NCBI RefSeq assembly: GCF_029360585.1
Contig: NZ_JAQZSJ010000020.1
Coordinates: forward strand, 1 to 64,000
Direction of reading: 5' to 3'
From: Cohnella caldifontis
GTDB lineage: Bacteria > Bacillota > Bacilli > Paenibacillales > Paenibacillaceae
Length of the DNA: 64,000 bases
Part shown: piece by piece, positions 18,292-28,223 of the stretch
Layout: each line of letters opens with the position of its first letter
Numbering within the stretch: position 1 is the stretch's first letter
Made by a program: the position numbers and the translations under genes
Notes under the pieces: generated by a model
Seen by the model: only the letters and a program-made list of their open reading frames with translations
What the model was told of the DNA's origin: nothing
Databases searched by the model: none

Positions 18292-18351
18292 ACTCCGATG
18301 AGAGCATGGAAGATGGACTTTGACGTTCTTTTGTCAGACAGGTGGTGAGGC

Positions 18352-18858
18352 ATGTCCGTCCTATTGTCCATCGTGATTCTTCAGATTACTTACGTCACGA
18401 TGCTGTCCGTCCGTTTCATCTTGATGGTCAAGGGATTCCGCTACGTGGCGGCGTTGATGAGCGCGGTCGAAATCGGCATTTACGTGGTCGGCTTCAAGCT
18501 CGTGCTCGATAACCTCGACAACCCGCTGAATCTGGTGATCTATTGTCTCAGCTACGGGGCCGGCGTTCTGCTTGGCGTGAAGATCGAGGAGCGCTTGGCG
18601 CTCGGCTACATCACGGTGCAAGTCATCACCAAAGAGGAGCGGGGGGAGCTCGCGGCCGTGCTGAGAAGCAAAGGGTACGGCGTGACCCGCTGGGCCGGGG
18701 AGGGGAAAGAAGGATTGCGCTGGGTGCATACCGTGGTGCTTCCCCGCAAGCGGCAGCCGCAATTGTTCCAGGACGTGCTGGCGGAAGACCCGAACGCGTT
18801 CATCGTCAGCTATGAACCGAAGGTTTTCCATGGAGGATTTCTGGCAAGGCGCACTTAG
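18352..18858 (+). CDS. UPF0316 (YebE-like, DUF2179/DUF5698) membrane protein
   Basis: A 168-aa protein with three N-terminal membrane helices (LSIVILQITYVTML; AALMSAVEIGIYVVGFKLVL; YCLSYGAGVLLGV) and a cytoplasmic domain of the DUF2179 type (VQVITKEERGELAAVLRSK). The family is widespread in Firmicutes; role unknown, ligand binding has been suggested for DUF2179. It stands between the Fe-ADH and the malic enzyme with short spacers, so it is probably co-transcribed. Confidence 0.8.
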   Translation: MSVLLSIVILQITYVTMLSVRFILMVKGFRYVAALMSAVEIGIYVVGFKLVLDNLDNPLNLVIYCLSYGAGVLLGVKIEERLALGYITVQVITKEERGELAAVLRSKGYGVTRWAGEGKEGLRWVHTVVLPRKRQPQLFQDVLAEDPNAFIVSYEPKVFHGGFLARRT

Positions 18859-18878
18859 GCAGATCGGAGGGAAGTCTC

Positions 18879-20309
18879 TTGGGGCTGAAGCAGCATACGG
18901 AGCTTGGCGGACAGAGCGTGATCATCCGGCTGGAGATCAGCGGAGACCGGATGAACTTCGGCTTGGTGGCGAATATGGTCTCCGGCATGGGCGGGGACAT
19001 TATCGCGATCGATACGATCCATATAGGCCCCGACAGCAGCATCCGCGACATGACGGTGAACCTGGTGGATGCGGCCGGCATCGTCAGGATCACGGAGGCG
19101 ATCGGGAAAATCCCCGGCATCCGCGTCGTCAATACGTCCGACCGCACGTTCCTTCTTCATCTGGGCGGGAAAATCGAGGTCGCTCCGAAGGTGAATATCC
19201 AGAACCGCGACGATTTGTCCCGCGTGTATACGCCCGACGTCGCCCGGGTTTGCACGGCGATACGGGAGGATCCGAACAAGGCGTTCTCGCTGACGATCAA
19301 ACGGAATACGGTAGCCGTCGTTTCGGACGGAACCGCCGTACTTGGACTCGGCGACATCGGTCCACATGCCGCCATGCCGGTCATGGAAGGAAAAGCCATG
19401 CTGTTCAAGCAGTTCGCGGGCGTGGACGCGTTTCCGATTTGCCTGGAAACTTCGGATACCGAAGAAATCATCCGCACGATCAAGGCGATCGCGCCCGCCT
19501 TCGGAGGCATCAACCTGGAAGACATCTCTTCTCCGCGGTGTTTCGAAATCGAGGCGCGTCTCCGGGAAGAGTTGGACATCCCCGTCTTCCACGACGATCA
19601 GCACGGAACCGCGGTGGTCACCTACGCCGGTCTGATCAACGCGCTGAAAATCGCCGGCAAGTCGATTTCCGACGTCACGGTCGTGGTTTGCGGAATCGGA
19701 GCGGCCGGCGTCGCCATCAGCAACATCCTGTTATCGGCCGGGGTCAAAGAGTTGATCGGCGTCGACAAGGAAGGGATTCTCGTGGAGGGAGGAGCCTACT
19801 CCAATGCGGTCAAGGAGAATTATGCCCGATACACGAACCCGAGCCGGAGGACCGGATCCCTCCGCGATGCCTTGCGGGGAGCGGACGTATTCATCGGCGT
19901 GTCCGGAGGCGGACTCTTGAATCGGGAAGACGTGATGTCGATGGCGCCGAATCCCGTCGTGTTCGCCATGGCGAATCCCCAGCCGGAGATCCTGCCGGGG
20001 GAAATCGACGACATCGTCGCCGTGGCCGCGACGGGGCGATCGGATTATCCGAACCAGATCAACAACGTCCTCTGCTTTCCCGGCATCTTCCGTGCGGCGC
20101 TGGACTGCCGGGCTTCCGCGATCAACGAGGAGATGAAGCTGGCGGCGGCCGAAGCGATCGCTTCGGTGATTACCGAGGACAAACTAAGCAAATACTACAT
20201 CGTTCCCAGCGTCTTCGACCAGACCGTCGTCGAGCGGATCCGCGACCGCGTGACCCAAGCGGCGATCGCGACCGGCGTGGCGAGACGGATTCCGAAGGAA
20301 TACCGCTAG
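18879..20309 (+). CDS. NAD(P)-dependent malic enzyme with N-terminal ACT domain
   Basis: A 476-aa protein from TTG 18879, seven bases after GGAGGG (18866-18871). Residues ~10-85 form an ACT regulatory domain (VIIRLEISGDRMNFGLVANM), and the rest is a malic enzyme of bacterial YtsJ/MaeB-N type with YTPDVARVC, the catalytic/metal segment VFHDDQHGTAVV, and NAD motif GIGAAGVAISNIL. It converts malate to pyruvate and CO2. As the last gene of the operon it could drain malate derived from fumarate released by the lyase at 13164. A terminator follows immediately. Confidence 0.88.
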   Translation: MGLKQHTELGGQSVIIRLEISGDRMNFGLVANMVSGMGGDIIAIDTIHIGPDSSIRDMTVNLVDAAGIVRITEAIGKIPGIRVVNTSDRTFLLHLGGKIEVAPKVNIQNRDDLSRVYTPDVARVCTAIREDPNKAFSLTIKRNTVAVVSDGTAVLGLGDIGPHAAMPVMEGKAMLFKQFAGVDAFPICLETSDTEEIIRTIKAIAPAFGGINLEDISSPRCFEIEARLREELDIPVFHDDQHGTAVVTYAGLINALKIAGKSISDVTVVVCGIGAAGVAISNILLSAGVKELIGVDKEGILVEGGAYSNAVKENYARYTNPSRRTGSLRDALRGADVFIGVSGGGLLNREDVMSMAPNPVVFAMANPQPEILPGEIDDIVAVAATGRSDYPNQINNVLCFPGIFRAALDCRASAINEEMKLAAAEAIASVITEDKLSKYYIVPSVFDQTVVERIRDRVTQAAIATGVARRIPKEYR

Positions 20310-20325
20310 AGAAGATTCGACGATC

Positions 20326-20353
20326 AGCCTGCGTAAGTTGCAGGCTTTTTTTT
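20326..20353 (+). terminator. Terminator of the catabolic operon
   Basis: AGCCTGC (20326-20332), 7-nt loop, GCAGGCT (20340-20346), then T7. Confidence 0.9.
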
Positions 20354-20503
20354 GAAGGATAGAGGGATCGGATATCGCAGTCCGATCGCAGCCGTCGACG
20401 CCATGGTGCGAATCGTCAATGAAACCGTGGATTCCGTGAAGACGCGAACCGCATAACGATCCAGGGCAAGCATGGATAAAAAAGGATAGGGATCTGAAGA
20501 CGC
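20354..20503 (+). other. Short stretch between two terminators, possible gene remnant
   Basis: A 150-nt segment follows the malic enzyme terminator and is closed by a second terminator. One frame is open from a TTG near 20350 to TAA at 20456, giving about 34 residues (GIGYRSPIAAVDAMVRIVNE is part), but there is no ribosome binding site. It may be the tail of a lost gene or a small transcript; I cannot decide. Confidence 0.3.
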
Positions 20504-20530
20504 AAAAGCTTGAGAAATCAAGCTTTTTTT
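20504..20530 (+). terminator. Second terminator, no gene directly upstream
   Basis: AAAAGCTTGA (20504-20513), GAAA loop, TCAAGCTTTT (20518-20527) and more T. The stem is perfect with a GAAA tetraloop. On the minus strand the flanking A-run also gives a U-tract, so it can work in both directions. Confidence 0.8.
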
Positions 20531-20635
20531 GTTTTGTACAATAAATGTGCATTCCAAATAAATAAATATTTATTGATTTACGATAAACGACGTGGTAAAT
20601 TCAAATTGACCATTACGAAGCGAGAGGTGCTTTGA

Positions 20636-21109
20636 ATGAAACGCGAGACGCTCTTTTTGAAAGCAGCGGTTTGTTTGATGGGAGTTCCGGTGCTTGCTTT
20701 GTGCGTATGGGGGCTGCCTTCGTTTGCCATTGACGCGAAGGGACATTTTCCGGCGCTTTGGCTCTATCCCGCCTTAACGGGGATGTACGGATCGGCGATC
20801 CCGTTTTTCATCGCGCTGTACCAGGCTTTCCGGCTTTTGAACTTGATCGATAAGAACGATGCATTTTCCGACTTATCCGTACGGGCGCTTAAGGTCATTA
20901 AATACTGCGCATTCGCGATTTGCATCTTGTACGCGGCCATCGCTCCATTGCTCTACCTCATGGCGGAGAAAGACGATGCTCCCGGTTTAATGGCGATTGG
21001 GCTGATCGTGATTTTCGGTTCTTTGGTGATCGCGGTCTTCGCAGCCGTCCTGCAGAACCTGTTGAACAACGCCATCGAAATCAAATCGGAAAACGATTTA
21101 ACGGTCTGA
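20636..21109 (+). CDS. DUF2975 family membrane protein
   Basis: A 157-aa protein with four hydrophobic helices (residues ~8-28, 45-67, 95-117, 122-147) and the family segment FRLLNLIDKNDAFSDLSVRALKVIKY, in which the Asp-Ala-Phe-Ser motif precedes the third helix. GAGAGG precedes ATG 20636. DUF2975 genes are commonly followed by a small XRE regulator like the one at 21120; the pair is of unknown function. An AT-rich promoter region (20530-20620) lies upstream. Confidence 0.82.
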   Translation: MKRETLFLKAAVCLMGVPVLALCVWGLPSFAIDAKGHFPALWLYPALTGMYGSAIPFFIALYQAFRLLNLIDKNDAFSDLSVRALKVIKYCAFAICILYAAIAPLLYLMAEKDDAPGLMAIGLIVIFGSLVIAVFAAVLQNLLNNAIEIKSENDLTV

Positions 21110-21119
21110 GGTGAACAAC

Positions 21120-21344
21120 ATGGCGATTATCATTAATATCGACGTGATGCTGGCGAAACGGAAAATGAGCGTGACGGAGCTTTCGGAGAGAGTCGGCATC
21201 ACCATGGCCAACCTCTCGATCTTGAAGAACGGCAAGGCGAAAGCGATCCGGATTTCCACTTTAGAGGCGATTTGCAAGGCTTTGAATTGCCAGCCAGGCG
21301 ATATTTTGGAATATCAAGACGACGATCACGCTCAGGGAACGTAA
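21120..21344 (+). CDS. Small XRE-family (YozG-like) HTH regulator
   Basis: A 74-aa helix-turn-helix protein: LAKRKMSVTELSERVGITMANLSILKNG is a Cro/CI HTH and ICKALNCQPGDILEY is the typical end. ATG 21120 is chosen because AGGTG (21108-21112) fits it; a GTG at 21111 would lie inside that site. The DUF2975 gene ends 10 bases before, so the two genes form one unit. Relatives regulate or accompany DUF2975 membrane proteins. Confidence 0.85.
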   Translation: MAIIINIDVMLAKRKMSVTELSERVGITMANLSILKNGKAKAIRISTLEAICKALNCQPGDILEYQDDDHAQGT

Positions 21345-21361
21345 CTAAGCAGCCGGACATC

Positions 21362-22138
21362 ATGATGAAACCTACCGTACAACTGCTGCATTTCGGCTAC
21401 CACCAGGCGATGAGCTGCTTGTTTCCCGTCGCGATTTTCGGGACGTTAGCGCTATCGAGCGCAATCGAAGTGCCCGTCATCTATCGTTACGACGCCATCC
21501 TGCTCGTACTGCTCGGCGTTCAATACGCGATGTACCGCAGCGGATTGGAAACCTTTGACGAAATCAAAGTCATCTGCGTCTTCCATATCATCGGGTTAAT
21601 GCTGGAACTCTATAAAGTCAAAATGGGATCCTGGTCTTATCCTGAACCCGGGTTTACGAAACTATTCGGCGTGCCGCTTTATAGCGGATTCATGTATGCG
21701 AGCGTAGCCAGCTACATGTGCCAAATATGGCGCAGACTGAAGATGGACATGACCGGATGGCCGGGGCTCATACCGGCGGCTTTGCTGGGAGGCGCCATCT
21801 ATCTGAACTTCTTCACGCATCATTTTATCCCCGATTTTCGCTGGTGGCTGACGGCGCTCGTGGTTGTCGTTTTCCGGAAAACAAGGATCATCTATCGGGT
21901 ACGAGCCGTGACTTATCGAATGCCGCTCACGCTTGCGTTCTTCCTCGTCGGTTTTTTCATCTGGTTAGCCGAAAATATCGCGACGTTCTTCAACGCTTGG
22001 AAGTATCCCGATCAGCATCAGGCTTGGAAGATGGTCGGCTTCGGCAAAATCAGTTCCTGGTTTCTTCTGGTTATCATCAGCGTCATCATCGTCGCGCAGC
22101 TCAAGCACGTGAAAGCGGGCAGACAACTCCAAAGTTGA
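21362..22138 (+). CDS. DUF817 family integral membrane protein
   Basis: A 258-aa protein with about eight membrane helices. The stretch LELYKVKMGSWSYPEPGFTK followed by GVPLYSGFMYASVASYM is the DUF817 core, and a Trp/His-rich loop (FTHHFIPDFRWWL) follows. The family is uncharacterised. The start could be either ATG of the pair at 21362/21365; no clear ribosome binding site is seen, so translation may depend on the preceding gene, 17 bases away. A terminator follows at 22155. Confidence 0.83.
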   Translation: MMKPTVQLLHFGYHQAMSCLFPVAIFGTLALSSAIEVPVIYRYDAILLVLLGVQYAMYRSGLETFDEIKVICVFHIIGLMLELYKVKMGSWSYPEPGFTKLFGVPLYSGFMYASVASYMCQIWRRLKMDMTGWPGLIPAALLGGAIYLNFFTHHFIPDFRWWLTALVVVVFRKTRIIYRVRAVTYRMPLTLAFFLVGFFIWLAENIATFFNAWKYPDQHQAWKMVGFGKISSWFLLVIISVIIVAQLKHVKAGRQLQS

Positions 22139-22154
22139 CAGTGCGTGAACGACG

Positions 22155-22182
22155 AAGGCCGCGTAACAGCGGCCTTTTCTTT
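22155..22182 (+). terminator. Terminator after the DUF817 gene
   Basis: AAGGCCGC (22155-22162), 6-nt loop, GCGGCCTT (22169-22176), then TTCTTT. Confidence 0.85.
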
Positions 22183-22268
22183 CATATCCGAGCAGGAGTT
22201 GCGTTACTATTCCTCGAATGTCTTTCATAGGTTTTAAAAAGGTATTGATTTCGGTTGCGCATCTAGAT

Positions 22269-22283
22269 TAGAATAATTATAAA
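22269..22283 (+). promoter_or_regulatory. PerR box upstream of katG
   Basis: TTAGAATAATTATAA matches the PerR consensus TTATAATNATTATAA at 14 of 15 positions (one T to G). It overlaps a TAGAAT-type -10 and lies 34 bases before ATG 22318, with a partly similar AT-rich repeat at 22285-22300. Peroxide-inducible derepression of katG is the expected outcome. Confidence 0.75.
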
Positions 22284-22299
22284 TTAAAACAAATTATAA

Positions 22300-24501
<2,202 letters not shown>

Positions 24502-24516
24502 CGGCAGTATCGCAAA

Positions 24517-24558
24517 GGGCGTCTCACGGTCCTACAGACCGGGGAGGCGCCTTTTTTA
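24517..24558 (+). terminator. Terminator of katG
   Basis: GGCGTCTC...GGTC pairs with GACC...GGAGGCGCC (24518-24551) with a small internal bulge, followed by T6. Confidence 0.85.
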
Positions 24559-24574
24559 TTTTTCCGAAAGCTCG

Positions 24575-24628
24575 TTGACACGACACTAAATGGTGTCCTA
24601 TAATCAAAGTGTCACCAAAAGGTGTCCA
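24575..24628 (+). promoter_or_regulatory. Promoter with repeated operator of the ArsR operon
   Basis: TTGACA (24575-24580), an 18-bp spacer and TATAAT (24599-24604) make a near-perfect sigma-A promoter. The spacer holds the inverted repeat GACAC-6-GTGTC (24582-24597). A second copy downstream (CACC-AAAA-GGTG around 24613-24624) shares the direct repeat GGTGTCC (24592-24598 and 24621-24627). The placement suggests autorepression by the ArsR protein encoded next. Confidence 0.7.
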
Positions 24629-24662
24629 ATTTGAAAATCCAAAAAAACTAGGAGAGGGTGTT

Positions 24663-24995
24663 GTGACCGAGAACAATCCGTTAAGGGATGTGTTCGACGC
24701 GATCGCAGATCCTACAAGGCGCAGGTTGATTCGACTATTAGCCGAGGCAGAGGAGCTCCCGCTCCATGAATTGACGGCGCAGTTTCCGATGGGCCGTACG
24801 GCGGTATCCAAGCATCTCGCCATCCTGAAAGAAGCCGGACTGGTGCTGGACCGTAAAGTCGGCAGGGAAACGCGTTATCGGCTTAACGCGACGCCTCTCA
24901 GAGAAGTTCAAGATTGGCTGGCTTTCTACAGCAAGTTCTGGAGTACGAATCTGTTGCGCTTGAACCGACTTTTGGAGGAGGAAGAAGAAGAATGA
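24663..24995 (+). CDS. ArsR-family transcriptional regulator
   Basis: A 110-aa winged-helix protein starting at GTG 24663, eight bases after GGAG (24651-24654). It has DAIADPTRRRLIRLLAE and the recognition helix MGRTAVSKHLAILKEAGLV, the subtype paired with AHSA1/SRPBCC genes, with no metal-binding Cys motif. An acidic tail (EEEEEE) ends the protein. The stop overlaps the SRPBCC start (ATGA). It most likely represses this three-gene operon. Confidence 0.9.
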   Translation: MTENNPLRDVFDAIADPTRRRLIRLLAEAEELPLHELTAQFPMGRTAVSKHLAILKEAGLVLDRKVGRETRYRLNATPLREVQDWLAFYSKFWSTNLLRLNRLLEEEEEE

Positions 24996-25390
24996 GCTTA
25001 ACGTTGACTTTGGATTTCGAGTACAAAACAACCATCGAGAAGCTGTGGTCCGCTTTAACCGATTCCGGCAAACTGGCCCAGTGGGTGATGGACAATGACT
25101 TCAAGCCCGTCGTCGGACACCGGTTCCAATTCCGCACGCAGCCGGTCAACGGGTGGGATGGACTGGTGGAAGGGGAAGTGCTGGTCGTCGAGGCTCCGAA
25201 CCGGTTGTCCTATACTTGGGGGAGCGGAGGCGAGAAGCATACGGTCACCTGGACTTTGCAGGAGTTAGGCGACGGCAAGGTCAACCTGCATCTCGAACAG
25301 ACCGGAATTTCGAACCCTCAAGCGCTGAATGGTGCGAAATATGGCTGGAGCAACATGTGCGGCAATCTGGAAAAGGCGCTGGAAGCTTAA
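24992..25390 (+). CDS. SRPBCC (AHSA1/activator of Hsp90-like) domain protein
   Basis: A 132-aa single-domain START-like protein: LDFEYKTTIEKLWSALTDS, then WVMDNDFKPVVGHRFQF, EVLVVEAPNRLSYTW and a C-terminal helix (GWSNMCGNLEKALEA). Members bind hydrophobic ligands; ArsR-linked ones are of unknown function. It is translationally coupled to the ArsR gene. Confidence 0.87.
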   Translation: MSLTLTLDFEYKTTIEKLWSALTDSGKLAQWVMDNDFKPVVGHRFQFRTQPVNGWDGLVEGEVLVVEAPNRLSYTWGSGGEKHTVTWTLQELGDGKVNLHLEQTGISNPQALNGAKYGWSNMCGNLEKALEA

Positions 25391-25451
25391 AGAGGACGTA
25401 CGACGAGTTTTTGAAAAGAATCGGTAATTATGCAGCGGGAGGTGATGATCC

Positions 25452-25820
25452 TTGCATATCCTGTCCATCGTGATTCAAAGTTGGCTGCTTCTCTGGATCG
25501 CCTTTCAAGGCGGAAGCAAGATCGCGGGGGCTAAACAACAGGTCGAGCTGTTCGAATCGATCAGACTGCCTCAATGGTTTCGCGTCGTAACCGGCATCGT
25601 CCAGTTAATCGGCGCAGCAGCTCTCGTCGTCGGGTATTGGTATCCGGGAACGGCTGCGTGGGCCGGCGTTTGGCTCGGCGTTACGATGGCGATCGCGATC
25701 CTGTCGCATATCCGAGTCAAACATCCCGTGGGCAAAACGGCACCCGCAATCGTCACGCTTGCGTTGGCCGTTGCCGTCCTGTTATTGTTTGCGGGCGATC
25801 TGCCGAATCCGTTAGCCTAA
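25452..25820 (+). CDS. DoxX-like family membrane protein
   Basis: A 122-aa protein with four helices; GGSKIAGAKQQVELFESIRLPQW and the following VVTGIVQLIGAAALVVGYW are typical of DoxX-like (DUF4870/DoxX_3) proteins. TTG 25452 is nine bases after GGAGG (25438-25442). It is the third gene of the ArsR operon; the ArsR/SRPBCC/DoxX trio is recurrent in bacilli, function unknown. Confidence 0.8.
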   Translation: MHILSIVIQSWLLLWIAFQGGSKIAGAKQQVELFESIRLPQWFRVVTGIVQLIGAAALVVGYWYPGTAAWAGVWLGVTMAIAILSHIRVKHPVGKTAPAIVTLALAVAVLLLFAGDLPNPLA

Positions 25821-25831
25821 ATCATTCTTGC

Positions 25832-25871
25832 ACCGGCTGCATGTCACAAGCAGCCGGTTTTAAGTCTTTTT
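25832..25871 (+). terminator. Terminator of the ArsR operon
   Basis: ACCGGCTGC (25832-25840), 9-nt loop, GCAGCCGGT (25850-25858), then TTTTAAGTCTTTTT. Confidence 0.87.
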
Positions 25872-25944
25872 CGGACCAACTGGCAACCCGATTTCCGGAA
25901 GAATGTTACAATGTGAATATACAAAAATCGGAAGGGAGTTACGC

Positions 25945-28200
25945 ATGACCCAATCGAATGAGGAATTTATCGTACTCTCGGGTGCGAGGGAGAATAATCT
26001 CAAGAACGTATCCCTGCGCATTCCCAAGCGGAAAATCACGATCTTTACCGGGGTATCCGGATCCGGCAAGTCATCGATCGTCTTCGATACGATCGCCGCG
26101 GAATCCCAGCGTCTGCTGAACGAGAACTTCAGCATGTTCGTCCGCAATTTTCTGCCTCGCATTCCGCAACCGGACGCAGACGCCATCGAGAACCTGAGCA
26201 TGGCGGTGATCGTGGATCAGAAAAGGCTGGGCGGCGGCTCCCATTCGACGATGGGCACGATTACCGATATTTCGCCGCTTCTCCGTTTGCTTTTCTCCCG
26301 AGTGGGTCAACCCTACGTCGGACCCGTATACATGTTCTCGTTTAACGATCCGCAAGGCATGTGTCCCGAATGCAACGGGATCGGCCGCAGCCTGGGCGTC
26401 GACATGAATAAGGCCGTGGACATGTCCAAGTCGTTGAGAGAAGGAGCGGTCCAGCTCCCGGGCTTTTCCGTCGACAGCTTCGATTGGGCGATGATCGTGC
26501 AGTCGGGGTCGTTCGATCCGGATAAGAAGCTGAACGAATTTACCGAAGCGGAACGGGATCAGCTGCTGTACGGCAAGGCGAGGAAAGTGGCGACGCAGTT
26601 CGGCGGGAAAACCATGAACATCACGGTGGAAGGCTTCATCGAGAAATTCACCAATAAGTACATCAAGCGGGATCTGAAGGCGATGTCCGAGCGCACGCAA
26701 CAATCGGTCGCGCCGTACATCACCGAGGGGCCTTGTACCAGCTGCCACGGCGCGAGACTCAGCCAGGCCGCGCTCAGCTGCAGAATCAATGGACTTAACA
26801 TCGCGGACATGTCGGCCATGGAGGTCGGACAGCTCATCCGCGTCATTCGGGAGATCAACGATCCTGTCGCCGCGCCGATCGTGAAGTCGTTATCGGAGCG
26901 GTTGCAGCATCTGGTGGATATCGGACTCGATTATTTGACGCTCGACCGAGAGACGGACACCTTGTCCGGAGGCGAGTCGCAGCGGGTTAAAATGGTGAAG
27001 CACTTAAGCGGCAGTCTCGTGGACGTCACTTACATTTTCGATGAACCCAGCGTAGGTTTGCATCCCCGTGACGTTCACCGTCTCAACGAGCTGCTGGTGA
27101 AGCTGCGCGACAAAGGCAATACGGTCATTGTCGTCGAGCATGATCCCGATGTGATCAAAGTGGCGGATCATATCGTCGATGTCGGCCCGCATGCCGGCAG
27201 CCGCGGAGGCACGATCGTGTACGAAGGAAGCTTCCAAGGCTTGCTGGAGGCCGATACGCTGACGGGCACCCATATGAAACGGCCGCTCCAACTGAAGGCG
27301 CACTGCCGGAAGCCTTCGGGCAAGCTGCCCATCCGGAATGCCACGCTGCATAATTTGCGGAACGTGAACGTAGACATTCCGACCGGCGTGCTGACCGTCG
27401 TGACGGGTGTCGCCGGCTCGGGCAAGAGTACGTTGATTAACGAAGTATTCCTCAGCCAGCATCCGGATGCGATCGTCATCGACCAATCGGCGGTGAGCGT
27501 GTCCACGCGTTCGAATCCCGCTACCTACACCGGCATCATGGACGACGTGCGCAAGGCGTTCGCTTCCGCGAACAAGGTCGATCAGGGCTTGTTCAGCTTC
27601 AACTCTAAAGGAGCTTGCGAGAACTGCCAAGGGTTGGGCGTCGTGTATACGGACCTTGCCTATCTCGACAGCGTGAAACTGCCCTGCGAAGTTTGCGGGG
27701 GCAGAAGGTTCAAGGAAGAAGTGCTGGCGTACAAGCTGAACGGCAAATCGATTGCGGACGTGCTGGAAATGACGGTTGAGCAAGCGTTGGACTTTTTCGA
27801 GCTCAAAGACGTGGTGCGCAAGCTCCAGGCGATGTGCGACGTCGGCTTGAACTATATTACGCTCGGCCAGCCGCTCAGCACGCTCTCGGGCGGAGAGTGC
27901 CAACGCATCAAGCTGGCGAGCGAGCTGCACAAGAAGGGCAGCATTTACGTGATGGACGAGCCGACGACGGGCTTGCACATGTCCGATATCGGTCACCTGC
28001 TTGAGATCATGAACCGTCTGGTGGACGCCGGCAATACGGTGATCGTCATCGAGCACAACCTTGAGGTCATCGGCCAAGCGGATTGGATCATCGATATGGG
28101 ACCGGACGGAGGCAGCAAGGGCGGCCAGGTGGTATTCGAGGGGACGCCAACGCAAATCATCCATGCGGAGCAGTCGATCACGGGCAGATACTTGAAGTAA
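25945..28200 (+). CDS. Short UvrA-like ABC ATPase
   Basis: A 751-aa protein of the UvrA family, about 200 residues shorter than UvrA (~950). Both ATPase halves are present: Walker A GVSGSGKSSIVFDT and GVAGSGKSTLINE, signatures LSGGESQRV and LSGGECQRI, Walker B IFDEPSVGLH and VMDEPTTGLH. Zinc-type Cys pairs are seen (CPECNGIG, CTSCHGARL, CENCQGLG, CEVCGGRRF). The missing residues fit the UvrB-binding/insertion part, so this is probably a UvrA2/DrrC-like protein linked to DNA-binding drug tolerance rather than the repair UvrA. ATG 25945 follows GAAGGGAG. Confidence 0.85.
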   Translation: MTQSNEEFIVLSGARENNLKNVSLRIPKRKITIFTGVSGSGKSSIVFDTIAAESQRLLNENFSMFVRNFLPRIPQPDADAIENLSMAVIVDQKRLGGGSHSTMGTITDISPLLRLLFSRVGQPYVGPVYMFSFNDPQGMCPECNGIGRSLGVDMNKAVDMSKSLREGAVQLPGFSVDSFDWAMIVQSGSFDPDKKLNEFTEAERDQLLYGKARKVATQFGGKTMNITVEGFIEKFTNKYIKRDLKAMSERTQQSVAPYITEGPCTSCHGARLSQAALSCRINGLNIADMSAMEVGQLIRVIREINDPVAAPIVKSLSERLQHLVDIGLDYLTLDRETDTLSGGESQRVKMVKHLSGSLVDVTYIFDEPSVGLHPRDVHRLNELLVKLRDKGNTVIVVEHDPDVIKVADHIVDVGPHAGSRGGTIVYEGSFQGLLEADTLTGTHMKRPLQLKAHCRKPSGKLPIRNATLHNLRNVNVDIPTGVLTVVTGVAGSGKSTLINEVFLSQHPDAIVIDQSAVSVSTRSNPATYTGIMDDVRKAFASANKVDQGLFSFNSKGACENCQGLGVVYTDLAYLDSVKLPCEVCGGRRFKEEVLAYKLNGKSIADVLEMTVEQALDFFELKDVVRKLQAMCDVGLNYITLGQPLSTLSGGECQRIKLASELHKKGSIYVMDEPTTGLHMSDIGHLLEIMNRLVDAGNTVIVIEHNLEVIGQADWIIDMGPDGGSKGGQVVFEGTPTQIIHAEQSITGRYLK

Positions 28201-28223
28201 AAAAAGGAAAGGAGCGTTCTTTG

